Of a stretch of 64,000 bases of DNA, positions 35,648 through 43,873 are shown piece by piece. The stretch is from Streptomyces sp. NBC_00259 (GTDB lineage: Bacteria; Actinomycetota; Actinomycetes; Streptomycetales; Streptomycetaceae). The notes beneath the pieces were generated by a model, which worked only from the letters and a program-made list of their open reading frames with translations, did no database searches and was not told where the DNA came from. Made by a program: the position numbers and the translations under genes. The stretch's first letter is position 1. Each line of letters begins with the position of its first letter. The DNA lies in the NCBI RefSeq assembly GCF_036181745.1, contig NZ_CP108080.1, forward strand, positions 6,513,501 through 6,577,500, read 5' to 3'.

Positions 35648-36315
35648 CCATCCGGGTGCTCATCGTCGACGACGACCCCCTCGTGCGCGCAGGACTCACT
35701 TTCATGCTCGGCGGGGCGGAGGACATCGAGATCGTGGGGGAGGGCGCCGACGGCGACGAAGCCACCGACCTCACCGAACGGCTGCGGCCCGACGTCGTCC
35801 TCATGGACATCCGGATGCCGCGCGTGGACGGGCTCACCGCCACCGAACGGCTCCGGGCCCGCCCCGACGCACCCGAGGTCGTGGTCCTCACCACCTTCCA
35901 CGCCGACGAGCAGGTGCTGCGCGCGCTGCGGGCCGGCGCCGCGGGCTTCGTCCTCAAGGACACCCCGCCCACCGAGATCGTCGCCGCCGTACGACGGGTG
36001 GCGACCGGCGAACCGGTGCTCTCGCCCGCCGTCACCCGCCAGCTCATGACGCATGTCGCGGGCGCCGCCCCCGACGACCGGCCCGGCCGCGCCCGCGCCC
36101 GCCTCGGCACCCTCGCCGAACGGGAACGCGAGGTCGCCGTCGCGGTCGGCCGCGGCCACTCCAACGCCGAGATCGCCGCGAGCCTCTACATGAGCGTGCC
36201 GACCGTGAAGACCCATGTGTCCCGCATCCTCGCCAAACTCGGCCTCAACAACCGGGTCCAGATCGCGCTGCTGGTCCATGACGCGGGGATGCTGGACGAG
36301 GGGGCGGCCTCGTAG
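35644..36315 (+). CDS. NarL/LuxR-family response regulator
   Basis: A 223-residue DNA-binding regulator paired with the upstream kinase. Receiver domain residues 1-120: acidic pocket DDD at 9-11, phosphorylation site D55 in VVLMDIRMPRVDG, conserved T/K positions in LTTFHADE and GFVLKDTPP. The C-terminal LuxR-type helix-turn-helix is LAEREREVAVAVGRGHSNAEIAASLYMSVPTVKTHVSRILAKLG. Overlapping start and stop with the kinase. Targets unknown. Confidence 0.96.
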   Translation: MTIRVLIVDDDPLVRAGLTFMLGGAEDIEIVGEGADGDEATDLTERLRPDVVLMDIRMPRVDGLTATERLRARPDAPEVVVLTTFHADEQVLRALRAGAAGFVLKDTPPTEIVAAVRRVATGEPVLSPAVTRQLMTHVAGAAPDDRPGRARARLGTLAEREREVAVAVGRGHSNAEIAASLYMSVPTVKTHVSRILAKLGLNNRVQIALLVHDAGMLDEGAAS

Positions 36316-36324
36316 GCTTGGACG

Positions 36325-36384
36325 ATGGCCGTCATCGATCTGGGGGAGTACGGACCGGAGTTCACCGCCTGCCGGGCATGCTGA
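36325..36384 (+). pseudogene. Possible 5' remnant of a cytochrome P450-like gene
   Basis: A 19-codon frame (MAVIDLGEYGPEFTACRAC, then stop) directly after the response regulator. The first 14 residues resemble the N-terminus of Streptomyces P450s (VDLGEYGPEF), after which similarity stops abruptly. It may be the leftover of a deleted gene or a chance short frame. Confidence 0.3.
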
Positions 36385-36425
36385 TGCGCGGCAGGTGCCG
36401 ACTGCCCGTCAGCTGGTGAAAGCCG

Positions 36426-36473
36426 ATCGGTGACATGTCACAGGTGACAAGCGGCAGATGACATGTCACCGAT
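36426..36473. repeat. Nested inverted repeats with GTGACATGTCAC core
   Basis: Two perfect 15-base arms, ATCGGTGACATGTCA (36426-36440) and its complement (36459-36473), separated by 18 bases; each arm also contains the self-complementary TGACATGTCA. A related GTGACATGTGAC lies at 36514-36525. The array lies between the stops of the response regulator and the Gfo/Idh gene, so it may act as a bidirectional terminator, or as clustered protein-binding sites. Confidence 0.7.
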
Positions 36474-36531
36474 GGCGGTCGCCCTATGACAGGCCGTCGT
36501 AGGACAGGCCGCCGGTGACATGTGACAGCCC

Positions 36532-37536
36532 TCAGAGGCCCGGGATCTCCTCGAGCCGCACCGGACGCCGCTCCCGCCGGGACAGCTCACAGGCCTCCGC
36601 GACGCGCAGCGCCTGCAGCGCCTCGCGGCCGTCGCAGGGGTTGTCCAGTTCACCGCTCGCGACCTGGATGAAGGCGTCCAGTTCGGCCTCGTAGGCGGGG
36701 GCGAACCGCTCCAGGAAGCCCGGCCACGGCTTGTCGGCGGGCGGCGGGCCCTGCGGTTCGGTGGACGTGATCGGCGTACGGTCGTCGAGGCCGACGGCCA
36801 CGGTGTCCGACTCGCCGCACAGCTCCATACGGACGTCGTAGCCCGCGCCGTTGCAGCGCGTCGCCGTCGCGGAAGCCAGCGTTCCGTCGTCCAGCGTCAG
36901 CACCGCCGCCGCCGTGTCGACATCGCCCGCCTCCCGGAACATCGCCGGCCCGGCGTCGGAACCGGTGGCGTACACCTCCACGATCTCCCGGCCCGTGATC
37001 CAGCGCAGGATGTCGAAGTCATGGACCAGGCAGTCGCGGTAGAGGCCGCCCGACAGCGGCAGATACGCGGCGGGCGGCGGCGTCGGGTCGGAGGTGATGG
37101 CCCGCACCGTGTGCAGCCGGCCGAGCCGCCCCGAACGCACCAGCTCACGGGCCGTGCCGTACCCGGCGTCGAAGCGCCGCATGAAACCCAGCTGCAGCAC
37201 GGTGCCCGCCTCGTCCACCTCGCGCAGCGCGCCCAGCGTCCCCGGCAGGTCCAGCGCGATCGGCTTCTCGCAGAAGGCGGGCAGCCCGGCGCGCGCGGCC
37301 CGGCCGATCAGATCGGCGTGTGCGGCGGTCGCGGAGGCGATCACGACGGCGTCGACGCCCCAGGTGAAGACCTCGTCGACGGACGGCGCCGCGGTGGCGT
37401 CGATGCGGTCGGCGACCTCGCGCGCCCTCCGGGCGTCGGTGTCCGCGACCACCAGGGAGCCCACCTCGCGGTGACGACTGAGGACGCCCGCGTGGAAGGC
37501 GCCGATACGTCCGGTTCCGATGAGTCCGATGCGCAT
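36532..37536 (-). CDS. Gfo/Idh/MocA-family dehydrogenase (inositol dehydrogenase-like)
   Basis: NAD(P)-dependent polyol or sugar oxidoreductase, 334 residues. The Rossmann motif is MRIGLIGTGRIGAFHAGVLSRH; the catalytic EKP motif is FCEKPIALDLPGTLGALRE, and LQLGFMRRFDAGYGTARELV and GGLYRDCLVHDFDILRWI (catalytic D-x-x-x-H region) are intact, typical of inositol 2-dehydrogenases. It is divergent from the GntR gene and near a sugar-type ABC transporter, so the imported substrate is probably oxidised here. Start fixed at ATG 37536 by the fold, although the ribosome site is weak. Confidence 0.9.
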   Translation of the reverse strand: MRIGLIGTGRIGAFHAGVLSRHREVGSLVVADTDARRAREVADRIDATAAPSVDEVFTWGVDAVVIASATAAHADLIGRAARAGLPAFCEKPIALDLPGTLGALREVDEAGTVLQLGFMRRFDAGYGTARELVRSGRLGRLHTVRAITSDPTPPPAAYLPLSGGLYRDCLVHDFDILRWITGREIVEVYATGSDAGPAMFREAGDVDTAAAVLTLDDGTLASATATRCNGAGYDVRMELCGESDTVAVGLDDRTPITSTEPQGPPPADKPWPGFLERFAPAYEAELDAFIQVASGELDNPCDGREALQALRVAEACELSRRERRPVRLEEIPGL

Positions 37537-37576
37537 GGCCCAAAGGTGGAGTCCGCCGCAGGGCCGTGTCAAGCAT

Positions 37577-37588
37577 TTGTCCTGACAA
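37577..37588. promoter_or_regulatory. Candidate GntR operator between Gfo/Idh and GntR genes
   Basis: TTGTC-CT-GACAA, a perfect 12-base palindrome, 41 bases from the dehydrogenase start and 50 from the gntR start. A related sequence, TTGTCCGAACAT, occurs in the promoter of the first binding-protein gene (complement of 38489-38500). The pair suggests one regulon under the GntR protein. Confidence 0.6.
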
Positions 37589-37637
37589 TCGAACGACACA
37601 ACTTCCGGTCAACAGACCCTGCGACTACTCTCGCAGC

Positions 37638-38411
37638 GTGCCCAAGCAGCCCAGAGACACCACGGACGCCACCGTGCCGCTCCAGCTCAGCGTGGACCGC
37701 ACCAGCCCGGTCCCGCTGTACTTCCAGCTGTCCCAGCAGCTGGAGGCGGCCATCGAGCACGGCACGCTCACGCCCGGCAGCCTCCTCGGCAACGAGATCG
37801 AGCTGGCGGGCCGGCTCGGGCTGTCCCGCCCCACCGTCCGCCAGGCCATCCAGTCGCTCGTCGACAAGGGCCTGCTGGTGCGCCGCCGAGGTGTCGGCAC
37901 CCAGGTCGTGCACAGCCAGGTCAAGCGCCCACTGGAGCTGAGCAGCCTCTACGACGACCTGGAGGCGGCGGGCCAGCGCCCCGCGACCCTGGTCCTGCGC
38001 AACACCCTCGAACCCGCGACTGCCGAGGTCGCCGCCGCCCTCGGGGTGGCCGAGGGCAGCGACGTCCACCTCGTCGAGCGGCTGCGGTCCGCACACGGCG
38101 AGCCGATGGCCCATCTGTGCAACCATCTGCCCGCCGGACTGCTGCCACTGGACACCGGGCAGCTGGAGTCCACCGGGCTCTACCGGATGATGCGTGCCGC
38201 GGGAATCACCTTGCACAGCGCCCGGCAGTCGGTCGGCGCCCGCGCCGCCACCGGCGAGGAGGCCGCACTGCTCGGCGAGGAGGCCGGCGCGCCGCTGCTC
38301 ACGATGCAGCGCACCACGTTCGACGACACCGGACGGGCCGTCGAGTTCGGCTCGCACATCTACCGGGCCTCGCGCTACGCCTTCGAGTTCCAGCTGCTCG
38401 TACGTCCGTGA
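37638..38411 (+). CDS. GntR-family (HutC type) repressor of the sugar/polyol island
   Basis: A 257-residue regulator from GTG 37638; no clear ribosome site, and the start is placed where similarity begins. The N-terminal winged helix is PVPLYFQLSQQLEAAIEHGTL..GNEIELAGRLGLSRPTVRQAIQSLVDKGLLVRRRGVGTQVV. The C-terminal UTRA effector domain includes SSLYDDLEAAGQRPATLVL, LYRMMRAAGITLHSARQSV and GHSIYR-like SHIYRASRYAFEFQLLV. It probably senses a phosphorylated or free sugar/polyol and controls the divergent dehydrogenase and the transporter downstream. Confidence 0.93.
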   Translation: MPKQPRDTTDATVPLQLSVDRTSPVPLYFQLSQQLEAAIEHGTLTPGSLLGNEIELAGRLGLSRPTVRQAIQSLVDKGLLVRRRGVGTQVVHSQVKRPLELSSLYDDLEAAGQRPATLVLRNTLEPATAEVAAALGVAEGSDVHLVERLRSAHGEPMAHLCNHLPAGLLPLDTGQLESTGLYRMMRAAGITLHSARQSVGARAATGEEAALLGEEAGAPLLTMQRTTFDDTGRAVEFGSHIYRASRYAFEFQLLVRP

Positions 38412-38488
38412 GCGGAGCCTTCCGGATCCTGCCGCACCGGCCCGGAAGACACCCGCGACTCGCACCGCCGCTCGATGTCCGCGTAAGA

Positions 38489-38533
38489 ATGTTCGGACAA
38501 AGTATTGACGGGCTCGCCCCACCGACGTAAAAA
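38489..38533 (+). promoter_or_regulatory. Housekeeping-type promoter with GntR site before binding-protein gene
   Basis: A -35 TTGACG (38505-38510) and a -10 TAAAAA (38528-38533) are 17 bases apart. The palindromic ATGTTCGGACAA (38489-38500) lies just upstream of the -35 and matches the TTGTCC..ACA pattern of the site at 37577. The start codon is 48 bases downstream of the -10. Confidence 0.6.
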
Positions 38534-38580
38534 CTCACCCAGCCGCAATCGGGCGGCCGGGAGAGAAGGCGGACCCCACC

Positions 38581-39576
38581 ATGCGCACACCCCGCACGGC
38601 AGCAGTCCTGCTCGCCGCACTCGCACTCGCCGCCGCCGGATGCAGCGGCTCCGGCGGCAAGGACGCCGAGGAGAAGCCCGACGGCGGCAAGGGCGGCGGC
38701 AAGCCCGCCACGACCGAGCGGCTGAAGATCGCCATGGTGACCCACTCCGGAGAGGGCGACACCTTCTGGGACATCGTCCAGCGCGGCGCCAAGGACGCGG
38801 CGGCGAAGGACAACGTGGAGTTCCTGTACGCCGCGAACAAGGAGGGCAAGGAACAGGCCCAGCTGGTCCAGACGTACATCGACCAGGACGTGGACGGCAT
38901 CGTCGTCACCCTCGCCAAACCGGAAGCGGTCAAGGACGTCGTCAAGAAGGCCGTCGCGGCCGGCATACCCGTCGTCACCATCAACTCCGGCGGGCAGTTC
39001 TCGCAGGAGGTCGGCGCGCTCAGCCACATCGGCCAGGACGAGTCCGTCGCCGGTGAGGCGGTCGGCGAGGAGCTCAACGCACGGGGGAAGAAGAAGGCGG
39101 TCTGCGTCATCCACGAGCAGGGCAACGTCTCGCTCGAGGACCGCTGCGCGGGAGTGAAGAAGACCTTCAAGGGCACCGTGGAGAACCTCAACGTCGACGG
39201 CACCAACATGCCCGCCACCACCTCCTCCATCGAGGCGAAGCTGCAGAGCGGCAAGGACATCGACGCCGTCGTCACCCTCGGCGCGCCGTTCGCCGCCGCC
39301 TCCGTCCAGGCCAGGCAGACCGCGGGGAGCAGCGCCGAGATCGACACCTTCGACCTGAACGCCGAGGTCGTCAAGCGGCTCAAGGCCAAGGAGGTCGGCT
39401 TCGCCGTCGACCAGCAGCCCTACCTCCAGGGTTATCTCGCCATCGACGAACTGTGGCTCAACAAGACCAACGGCAACGTCATCGGCGGCGGCAAGCCGGT
39501 GCTCACGGGACCGGCCCTGGTGACGGAGAAGGACGTCCCCGCGCTGGAGAAGCTCACGGCCGACGGCACACGGTGA
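38581..39576 (+). CDS. Sugar-type ABC transporter substrate-binding lipoprotein (copy 1)
   Basis: Periplasmic-binding-protein fold of the RbsB/peripla_BP_4 class, 331 residues, lipid-anchored outside the membrane. Lipobox LAAAGC with C21. The hinge and ligand-site motifs are IAMVTHSGEGDTFWDIVQRG, QLVQTYIDQDVDGIVVTL, VVTINSGG, SHIGQDESVAGEAVGEEL, and GFAVDQQPYLQGY. GAGAAGG lies ahead of ATG. The next gene is a paralogue with the same motifs. The ligand is probably a sugar or cyclitol (inositol-like), judged from the adjacent dehydrogenase. Confidence 0.93.
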   Translation: MRTPRTAAVLLAALALAAAGCSGSGGKDAEEKPDGGKGGGKPATTERLKIAMVTHSGEGDTFWDIVQRGAKDAAAKDNVEFLYAANKEGKEQAQLVQTYIDQDVDGIVVTLAKPEAVKDVVKKAVAAGIPVVTINSGGQFSQEVGALSHIGQDESVAGEAVGEELNARGKKKAVCVIHEQGNVSLEDRCAGVKKTFKGTVENLNVDGTNMPATTSSIEAKLQSGKDIDAVVTLGAPFAAASVQARQTAGSSAEIDTFDLNAEVVKRLKAKEVGFAVDQQPYLQGYLAIDELWLNKTNGNVIGGGKPVLTGPALVTEKDVPALEKLTADGTR

Positions 39577-39683
39577 GGTACACCGTGACCTGTGCCATGT
39601 CACACCCGCCCGCCACCCCCGCGAGGGTGCTCAGGGATACTTACCCCGGAGTACACCAGGCACAGCAAGAGGGGCACGGCGTC

Positions 39684-40697
39684 GTGGCAAAGGTTCGGAC
39701 AGGGGTGCGTGCGATCGGCGCGGTGCTGGCGGCGGTGCTCGGAGCATCCCTCGCGGGATGCAGCGCCACCGGCGGCAAGCGCGCGGAGGACGCGCGGAAG
39801 GCCGCCGAGGCCCAGGGCCGCGCCGCGGTCAGCACGCCCCGCTGGACCTTCGCCATGGTGACCCACTCCGGGGATGGCGACACCTTCTGGGACATCGTCC
39901 AGAAGGGCGCGAAGCAGGCCGCGGTCAAGGACAACATCAAGTTCCTGTACGCCCACAGCGACGAGGCCCAGCAGCAGGCCCAGCTGGTCCAGACGTACAT
40001 CGACCAGAACGTCGACGGACTGATCGTCACGCTCGCCAAGCCGGACGCGATGAAGGACGTCGTCGCCAAGGCCACCCGCGCCGGCATCCCGGTGATCACC
40101 GTGAACTCCGGCTCCGCCGAGTCCAAGGCGTTCGGCGCGCTCAGCCACATCGGCCAGGACGAGACCGTCGCCGGTGAGGCCGTCGGCGACGAGCTCGACA
40201 AGCGAGGGAAGAGGAAGGCCCTCTGCGTCCTGCACGAGCAGGGCAACGTGGGCCACGAGCAGCGCTGCGCCGGCACGAAGAAGACCTTCGCGGGGAACCT
40301 GCAGAACCTCTACGTCGACGGCACCAACATGCCCGACGTCCAGGCGTCCATCGAGGCCAAGCTCCAGACCGACCCGTCCATCGACGCCGTCGTCACCCTG
40401 GGCGCCCCCTTCGCGGACGCCGCGGTCCAGGCGAAGCAGACCGCGGGGAGCAAGGCCGAGATCGACACCTTCGACCTCAACGCCAAGGTCGCCGCCGCAC
40501 TCGGGGCGGGAAAGCTCGGCTTCGCCGTCGACCAGCAGCCCTACCTCCAGGGCTACGAGGCCGTGGACCTCCTGTGGCTCCACCGCTACAACGCCGATGT
40601 GCTCGGCGGCGGACGGCCCGTCCTCACCGGACCGCAGATCATCACCCAGCAGGACGCCGCCGAACTGCAGGACTACACGGAGCGGGGAACCCGATGA
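39684..40697 (+). CDS. Sugar-type ABC transporter substrate-binding lipoprotein (copy 2)
   Basis: A 337-residue paralogue of the preceding gene. GTG 39684 with AAGAGGGG; lipobox LAGC with C26. It retains the same motifs (AMVTHSGDGDTFWDIVQKG, QLVQTYIDQNVDGLIVTL, SHIGQDETVAGEAVGDEL, GFAVDQQPYLQGY), so both copies seem able to bind ligand. The last codons overlap the permease start (ATGA). Copy 1 is 107 bases upstream. Two receptors feeding one permease may widen substrate range or affinity. Confidence 0.93.
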   Translation: MAKVRTGVRAIGAVLAAVLGASLAGCSATGGKRAEDARKAAEAQGRAAVSTPRWTFAMVTHSGDGDTFWDIVQKGAKQAAVKDNIKFLYAHSDEAQQQAQLVQTYIDQNVDGLIVTLAKPDAMKDVVAKATRAGIPVITVNSGSAESKAFGALSHIGQDETVAGEAVGDELDKRGKRKALCVLHEQGNVGHEQRCAGTKKTFAGNLQNLYVDGTNMPDVQASIEAKLQTDPSIDAVVTLGAPFADAAVQAKQTAGSKAEIDTFDLNAKVAAALGAGKLGFAVDQQPYLQGYEAVDLLWLHRYNADVLGGGRPVLTGPQIITQQDAAELQDYTERGTR

Positions 40698-41749
40698 CCG
40701 CGACCGCACCACCCGCGCACGACAAGGCGGGCCCCACCGACGAGCGGCTGCTGCGCACCTCACCGCTGAAGAAGCTGCTCGGCCGCCCCGAACTGGGTTC
40801 GGTCGTCGGCGCGGCCGCCGTCTTCGTCTTCTTCTCCGTCGTGGCCGACAGCTTCCTGCGCACCTCCAGCCTCAGCACCGTGCTGTACGCGGCGTCGACC
40901 ATCGGCATCATGGCCGTGCCCGTCGCCCTGCTGATGATCGGCGGCGAGTTCGACCTGTCGGCCGGCGTGCTGGTGACCAGCTCCGCGCTGATCTCCTCGA
41001 TGTTCAGCTACCAGATGACGGCGAACGTCTGGGTCGGCGCCCTCGTCTCGCTGCTGGTCACACTCGCCATCGGCGCCTTCAACGGCATCATGCTGGTCCG
41101 TACGAAGCTACCGAGCTTCATCATCACGCTCGGTACGTTCCTGATGCTGACCGGCATGAACCTCGGCTTCACCAAGCTGATCAGCGGCACCGTGTCGACG
41201 AAGACCATCGCCGACATGGAGGGCTTCGCCTCCGCCAAGAAACTGTTCGCCACCTTCACCGTCGCCGGCGTCGACATCAAGACGACCATCCTGTGGTGGA
41301 TCGCCCTGGTCGCCGTCGCCACCTGGATCCTGCTGCGCACCCGCTTCGGCAACTGGATCTTCGCGGCCGGCGGCGGCGACGGCGCGGCGCGCGCCGTCGG
41401 TGTCCCGGTGGCCAGGACCAAGATCGTCCTGTACATGGGTGTGGCGTTCTGCGCCTGGATCTCCGGCCAGCATCTGCTGTTCTCGTTCGACGTCGTCCAG
41501 TCCGGCGAAGGCGTCGGCAACGAGCTGATCTACATCATCGCGGCCGTCATCGGAGGCTGTCTGATCACCGGTGGCTACGGCTCGGCGATCGGCTCCGCGG
41601 TCGGTGCCTTCATCTTCGGCATGACCAGCAAGGGCATCGTGTACGCGGAGTGGAACCCGGACTGGTTCAAGTTCTTCCTCGGAGCGATGCTCCTCCTGGC
41701 CACCCTGCTCAACGCATGGGTCCGCAAGCGCGCGGAGGCGACACGGTGA
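40694..41749 (+). CDS. Sugar ABC transporter permease (RbsC/BPD_transp_2 type)
   Basis: A 351-residue inner-membrane permease with about nine helices, probably working as a homodimer. Family landmarks are MAVPVALLMIGGEFDLSAG (RbsC-like), LGTFLMLTGMNLGFTKLISG, FGNWIFAAGGGDGAARAVGV (EAA-like coupling loop) and GGCLITGGYGSAIGSAVGA. The start overlaps the stop of copy 2 and its stop overlaps the ATPase start (GTGA), so the three are translated in a chain. Confidence 0.95.
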   Translation: MTATAPPAHDKAGPTDERLLRTSPLKKLLGRPELGSVVGAAAVFVFFSVVADSFLRTSSLSTVLYAASTIGIMAVPVALLMIGGEFDLSAGVLVTSSALISSMFSYQMTANVWVGALVSLLVTLAIGAFNGIMLVRTKLPSFIITLGTFLMLTGMNLGFTKLISGTVSTKTIADMEGFASAKKLFATFTVAGVDIKTTILWWIALVAVATWILLRTRFGNWIFAAGGGDGAARAVGVPVARTKIVLYMGVAFCAWISGQHLLFSFDVVQSGEGVGNELIYIIAAVIGGCLITGGYGSAIGSAVGAFIFGMTSKGIVYAEWNPDWFKFFLGAMLLLATLLNAWVRKRAEATR

Positions 41750-41788
41750 CAACACCCCACAAGGACACGGTGACAACACCCCACAAGA
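41741..41788. repeat. Exact 23-base direct duplication across the ATPase start codon
   Basis: Two adjacent 24-base units at 41741-41764 and 41765-41788, identical in 23 bases, each containing an in-frame GTG followed by ACAACACCCC. The result is a duplicated start region coding VTTPHKDT-VTTPHKT. GTG 41746 has GGAGG upstream; GTG 41770 has the duplicated flanks only. Confidence 0.9.
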
Positions 41789-42606
41789 CGGCCACGGCCC
41801 TCGTGGAGCTCGACGACGTCAGCAAGTACTACGGCAACATCCGCGCGCTCGAAGGGGTGTCGCTCGAAGTCCACGCGGGCGGCATCACCTGTGTCCTCGG
41901 CGACAACGGCGCCGGGAAGTCCACCCTCATCAAGATCATCGCGGGGCTGCACCAGCACGACGCGGGCACCCTCTCGATCGAGGGCGAGGAGACGGTGCTG
42001 GCCTCGCCCCGCGAGGCCCTCGACCGGGGCATCGCCACCGTCTACCAGGACCTCGCCGTCGTCCCGCTCATGCCCGTCTGGCGGAACTTCTTCCTCGGCT
42101 CCGAGCCGACGAAGGGCAGCGGCCCCTTCAAACGTCTCGACGTCCGCATGATGCGCGAGACCACCCGCGCCGAACTGCTGCGCATGGGCATCGACCTGCG
42201 CGACGTCGACCAGCCCATCGGCACCCTGTCCGGCGGCGAGCGGCAGTGCGTGGCGATCGCCCGCGCCGTCTACTTCGGTGCCAGGGTGCTGGTCCTGGAC
42301 GAGCCGACGGCGGCGCTCGGCGTCAAGCAGTCCGGCGTCGTGCTGAAGTACGTGGCGGCCGCACGCGACGCCGGACTCGGCGTCGTACTGATCACGCACA
42401 ACCCGCACCACGCCTATCTCGTCGGAGACCGGTTCGTGCTGCTCAAGCGCGGCACCATGGCCGGCAGCCACCGCAAGTCGGAGATCACCCTGGACGAGCT
42501 CACCCGTCAGATGGCCGGCGGCAGCGAGCTCGAGGATCTCCGCCATGAGCTGGAGCGCGCCCCCGTCCCGCGTCACGTCGGAGGACATGACCTGGGCCAC
42601 GGCTGA
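41746..42606 (+). CDS. Sugar ABC transporter ATPase, single nucleotide-binding domain
   Basis: Energises the uptake system, 286 residues. Walker A GDNGAGKST (about 52-60), signature LSGGERQ, Walker B VLVLDEPTAAL, and switch His in VLITHNPHHAYLVGDRF are all intact. Unlike RbsA/XylG-type proteins with two ABC domains, it has one domain and presumably dimerises. An 8-residue duplication occurs at the N-terminus (see repeat 41741-41788). Start overlaps the permease stop. The final 20 residues (ERAPVPRHVGGHDLGHG) are non-conserved looking. Confidence 0.95.
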   Translation: MTTPHKDTVTTPHKTATALVELDDVSKYYGNIRALEGVSLEVHAGGITCVLGDNGAGKSTLIKIIAGLHQHDAGTLSIEGEETVLASPREALDRGIATVYQDLAVVPLMPVWRNFFLGSEPTKGSGPFKRLDVRMMRETTRAELLRMGIDLRDVDQPIGTLSGGERQCVAIARAVYFGARVLVLDEPTAALGVKQSGVVLKYVAAARDAGLGVVLITHNPHHAYLVGDRFVLLKRGTMAGSHRKSEITLDELTRQMAGGSELEDLRHELERAPVPRHVGGHDLGHG

Positions 42607-42610
42607 CACC

Positions 42611-42668
42611 GGTACGGACCGACCGACGTGCGTACGGACCGACGTGTGTACGGACCGACGTGCGTACG
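42611..42668. repeat. 16-bp tandem repeat between convergent genes
   Basis: Units CGTACGGACCGACGTG at 42631-42646 and TGTACGGACCGACGTG at 42647-42662, a first copy with a 4-base insertion from 42611, and a partial copy to 42668. It starts four bases after the ATPase stop and ends 16 bases before the YihY stop. Confidence 0.8.
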
Positions 42669-42683
42669 CGGGTCCGGGCACGG

Positions 42684-43568
42684 TCAGCGGGCCGAGTCGA
42701 GGCGGCGGGCGACCCAGGGTTCCTGGGCCAGTACGGCCCCCGCCGTGACACCGATCGCGATCGCGGCGCAGAGCACGATCAGCCAGGACAGTATGGTGAA
42801 GACCGAGCCGAAGGAGCCGTACTCGGCGAGGTTCCGGTTGATGGCGGCGGGCATGTAGTACCGGCTTCCGATCGACAGCACCGTGACGGCGAAGCCGGTC
42901 AGCACCGCGCCCGGCAGCAGCGGGCGCCAGCCGATGAGTCCGCCGAGCAGCAGATGCTGGCTCCACCACCACAGCAGCGTCTGGGACAGCAGCGTGACCG
43001 GAACGGCCACCCACAGCCCGACACCGAAACCGTCGCGCACCGGCCCCTGCACGATCAGGACGCCCAGCCACACCGCGATCCAGGCCAGCCAGCGCCAGGC
43101 GGCGATCCTCGTGCCCGACCGCGGGATCTGCCAGGCCCTCTTGCACAGCCGCTGCATCGCCCGGCTGCAGGCGGTGGCGGACAGCAGCACGATCACGGCG
43201 CCGGCCACACCGGTGGCCTCCCGCAGATTGCTGTCCTTGGACTTGTAGATCTGCTCCAGCTGCGCCCGGGAGTCGCCGGCCAGCCCGAACACCGCGGTCA
43301 CGGAGCTGACCAGCTGGTCGCGTACCGCCTGCGGGGCGAAGGAGGCGACGACGAACAGCAGCGGGACGGCGGTGAGGAAGCACTGCGCGGCCAGCCGGGT
43401 CGCGGAATCCAGGATGTTCACCGAGATCATTCGGGCCGTCAGATGCGTGACGACGGGGAAGCGGGTCTCCGTGCGCGCGACCAGCGCCCGCAGGGATTCC
43501 CCCTTCGCCTCGAACTGAGCCGTCCACCATGACGGGCGAAGGAAGGAAGCGCGGCGCCCCGTGGTCAT
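42684..43568 (-). CDS. YihY/BrkB-family integral membrane protein
   Basis: A 294-residue inner-membrane protein with six helices. BrkB family pattern: MISVNILDSATRLAAQCFLTAVPLLFVVASFAP, GAVIVLLSATACSRAMQRLCKRAWQ, and the terminal YGSFGSVFTILSWLIVLCAAIAIGVTAG segment. GAAGGAG lies before the ATG. Suggested roles include transport or membrane homeostasis; no activity is established. Converges on the ATPase gene. Confidence 0.93.
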   Translation of the reverse strand: MTTGRRASFLRPSWWTAQFEAKGESLRALVARTETRFPVVTHLTARMISVNILDSATRLAAQCFLTAVPLLFVVASFAPQAVRDQLVSSVTAVFGLAGDSRAQLEQIYKSKDSNLREATGVAGAVIVLLSATACSRAMQRLCKRAWQIPRSGTRIAAWRWLAWIAVWLGVLIVQGPVRDGFGVGLWVAVPVTLLSQTLLWWWSQHLLLGGLIGWRPLLPGAVLTGFAVTVLSIGSRYYMPAAINRNLAEYGSFGSVFTILSWLIVLCAAIAIGVTAGAVLAQEPWVARRLDSAR

Positions 43569-43873
43569 GGCGTTGCTCCTTCCCTGCGTCCCAGGGTGCG
43601 GGAGCGGGAGCCGCGCGGCATCTCGGATCAGGTGCCGCATCCGGTGCCACATCACACGTCACACCGGGCGTTGCACCCGGCGTCGCACCAGCCCTCACAC
43701 CACCTGTCACAGGCGTCCCGCAGCGGGGCCGCTGTGCTCTGTTTGCGTGAGTCCGTCACCCGAGGTGACGATGGACGGTGAGCGGGCCGGGCACCGGCAC
43801 GCGGTGCGGGCAGCCGGTGCGCCGGCCCGGCCACGGGGCGCTCGGGCTGCCCCAGACCGCAGACGGGAGCGTC
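43569..43873. other. 305-bp divergent intergenic region
   Basis: Holds the promoters of YihY and the GAP-family gene and no supported gene. A perfect palindrome GTCACC-CGA-GGTGAC lies at 43755-43769, about 105 bases before the GAP-family start. The stretch 43635-43712 is a degenerate direct repeat of CACCGG/CACACC-type words. Confidence 0.6.
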
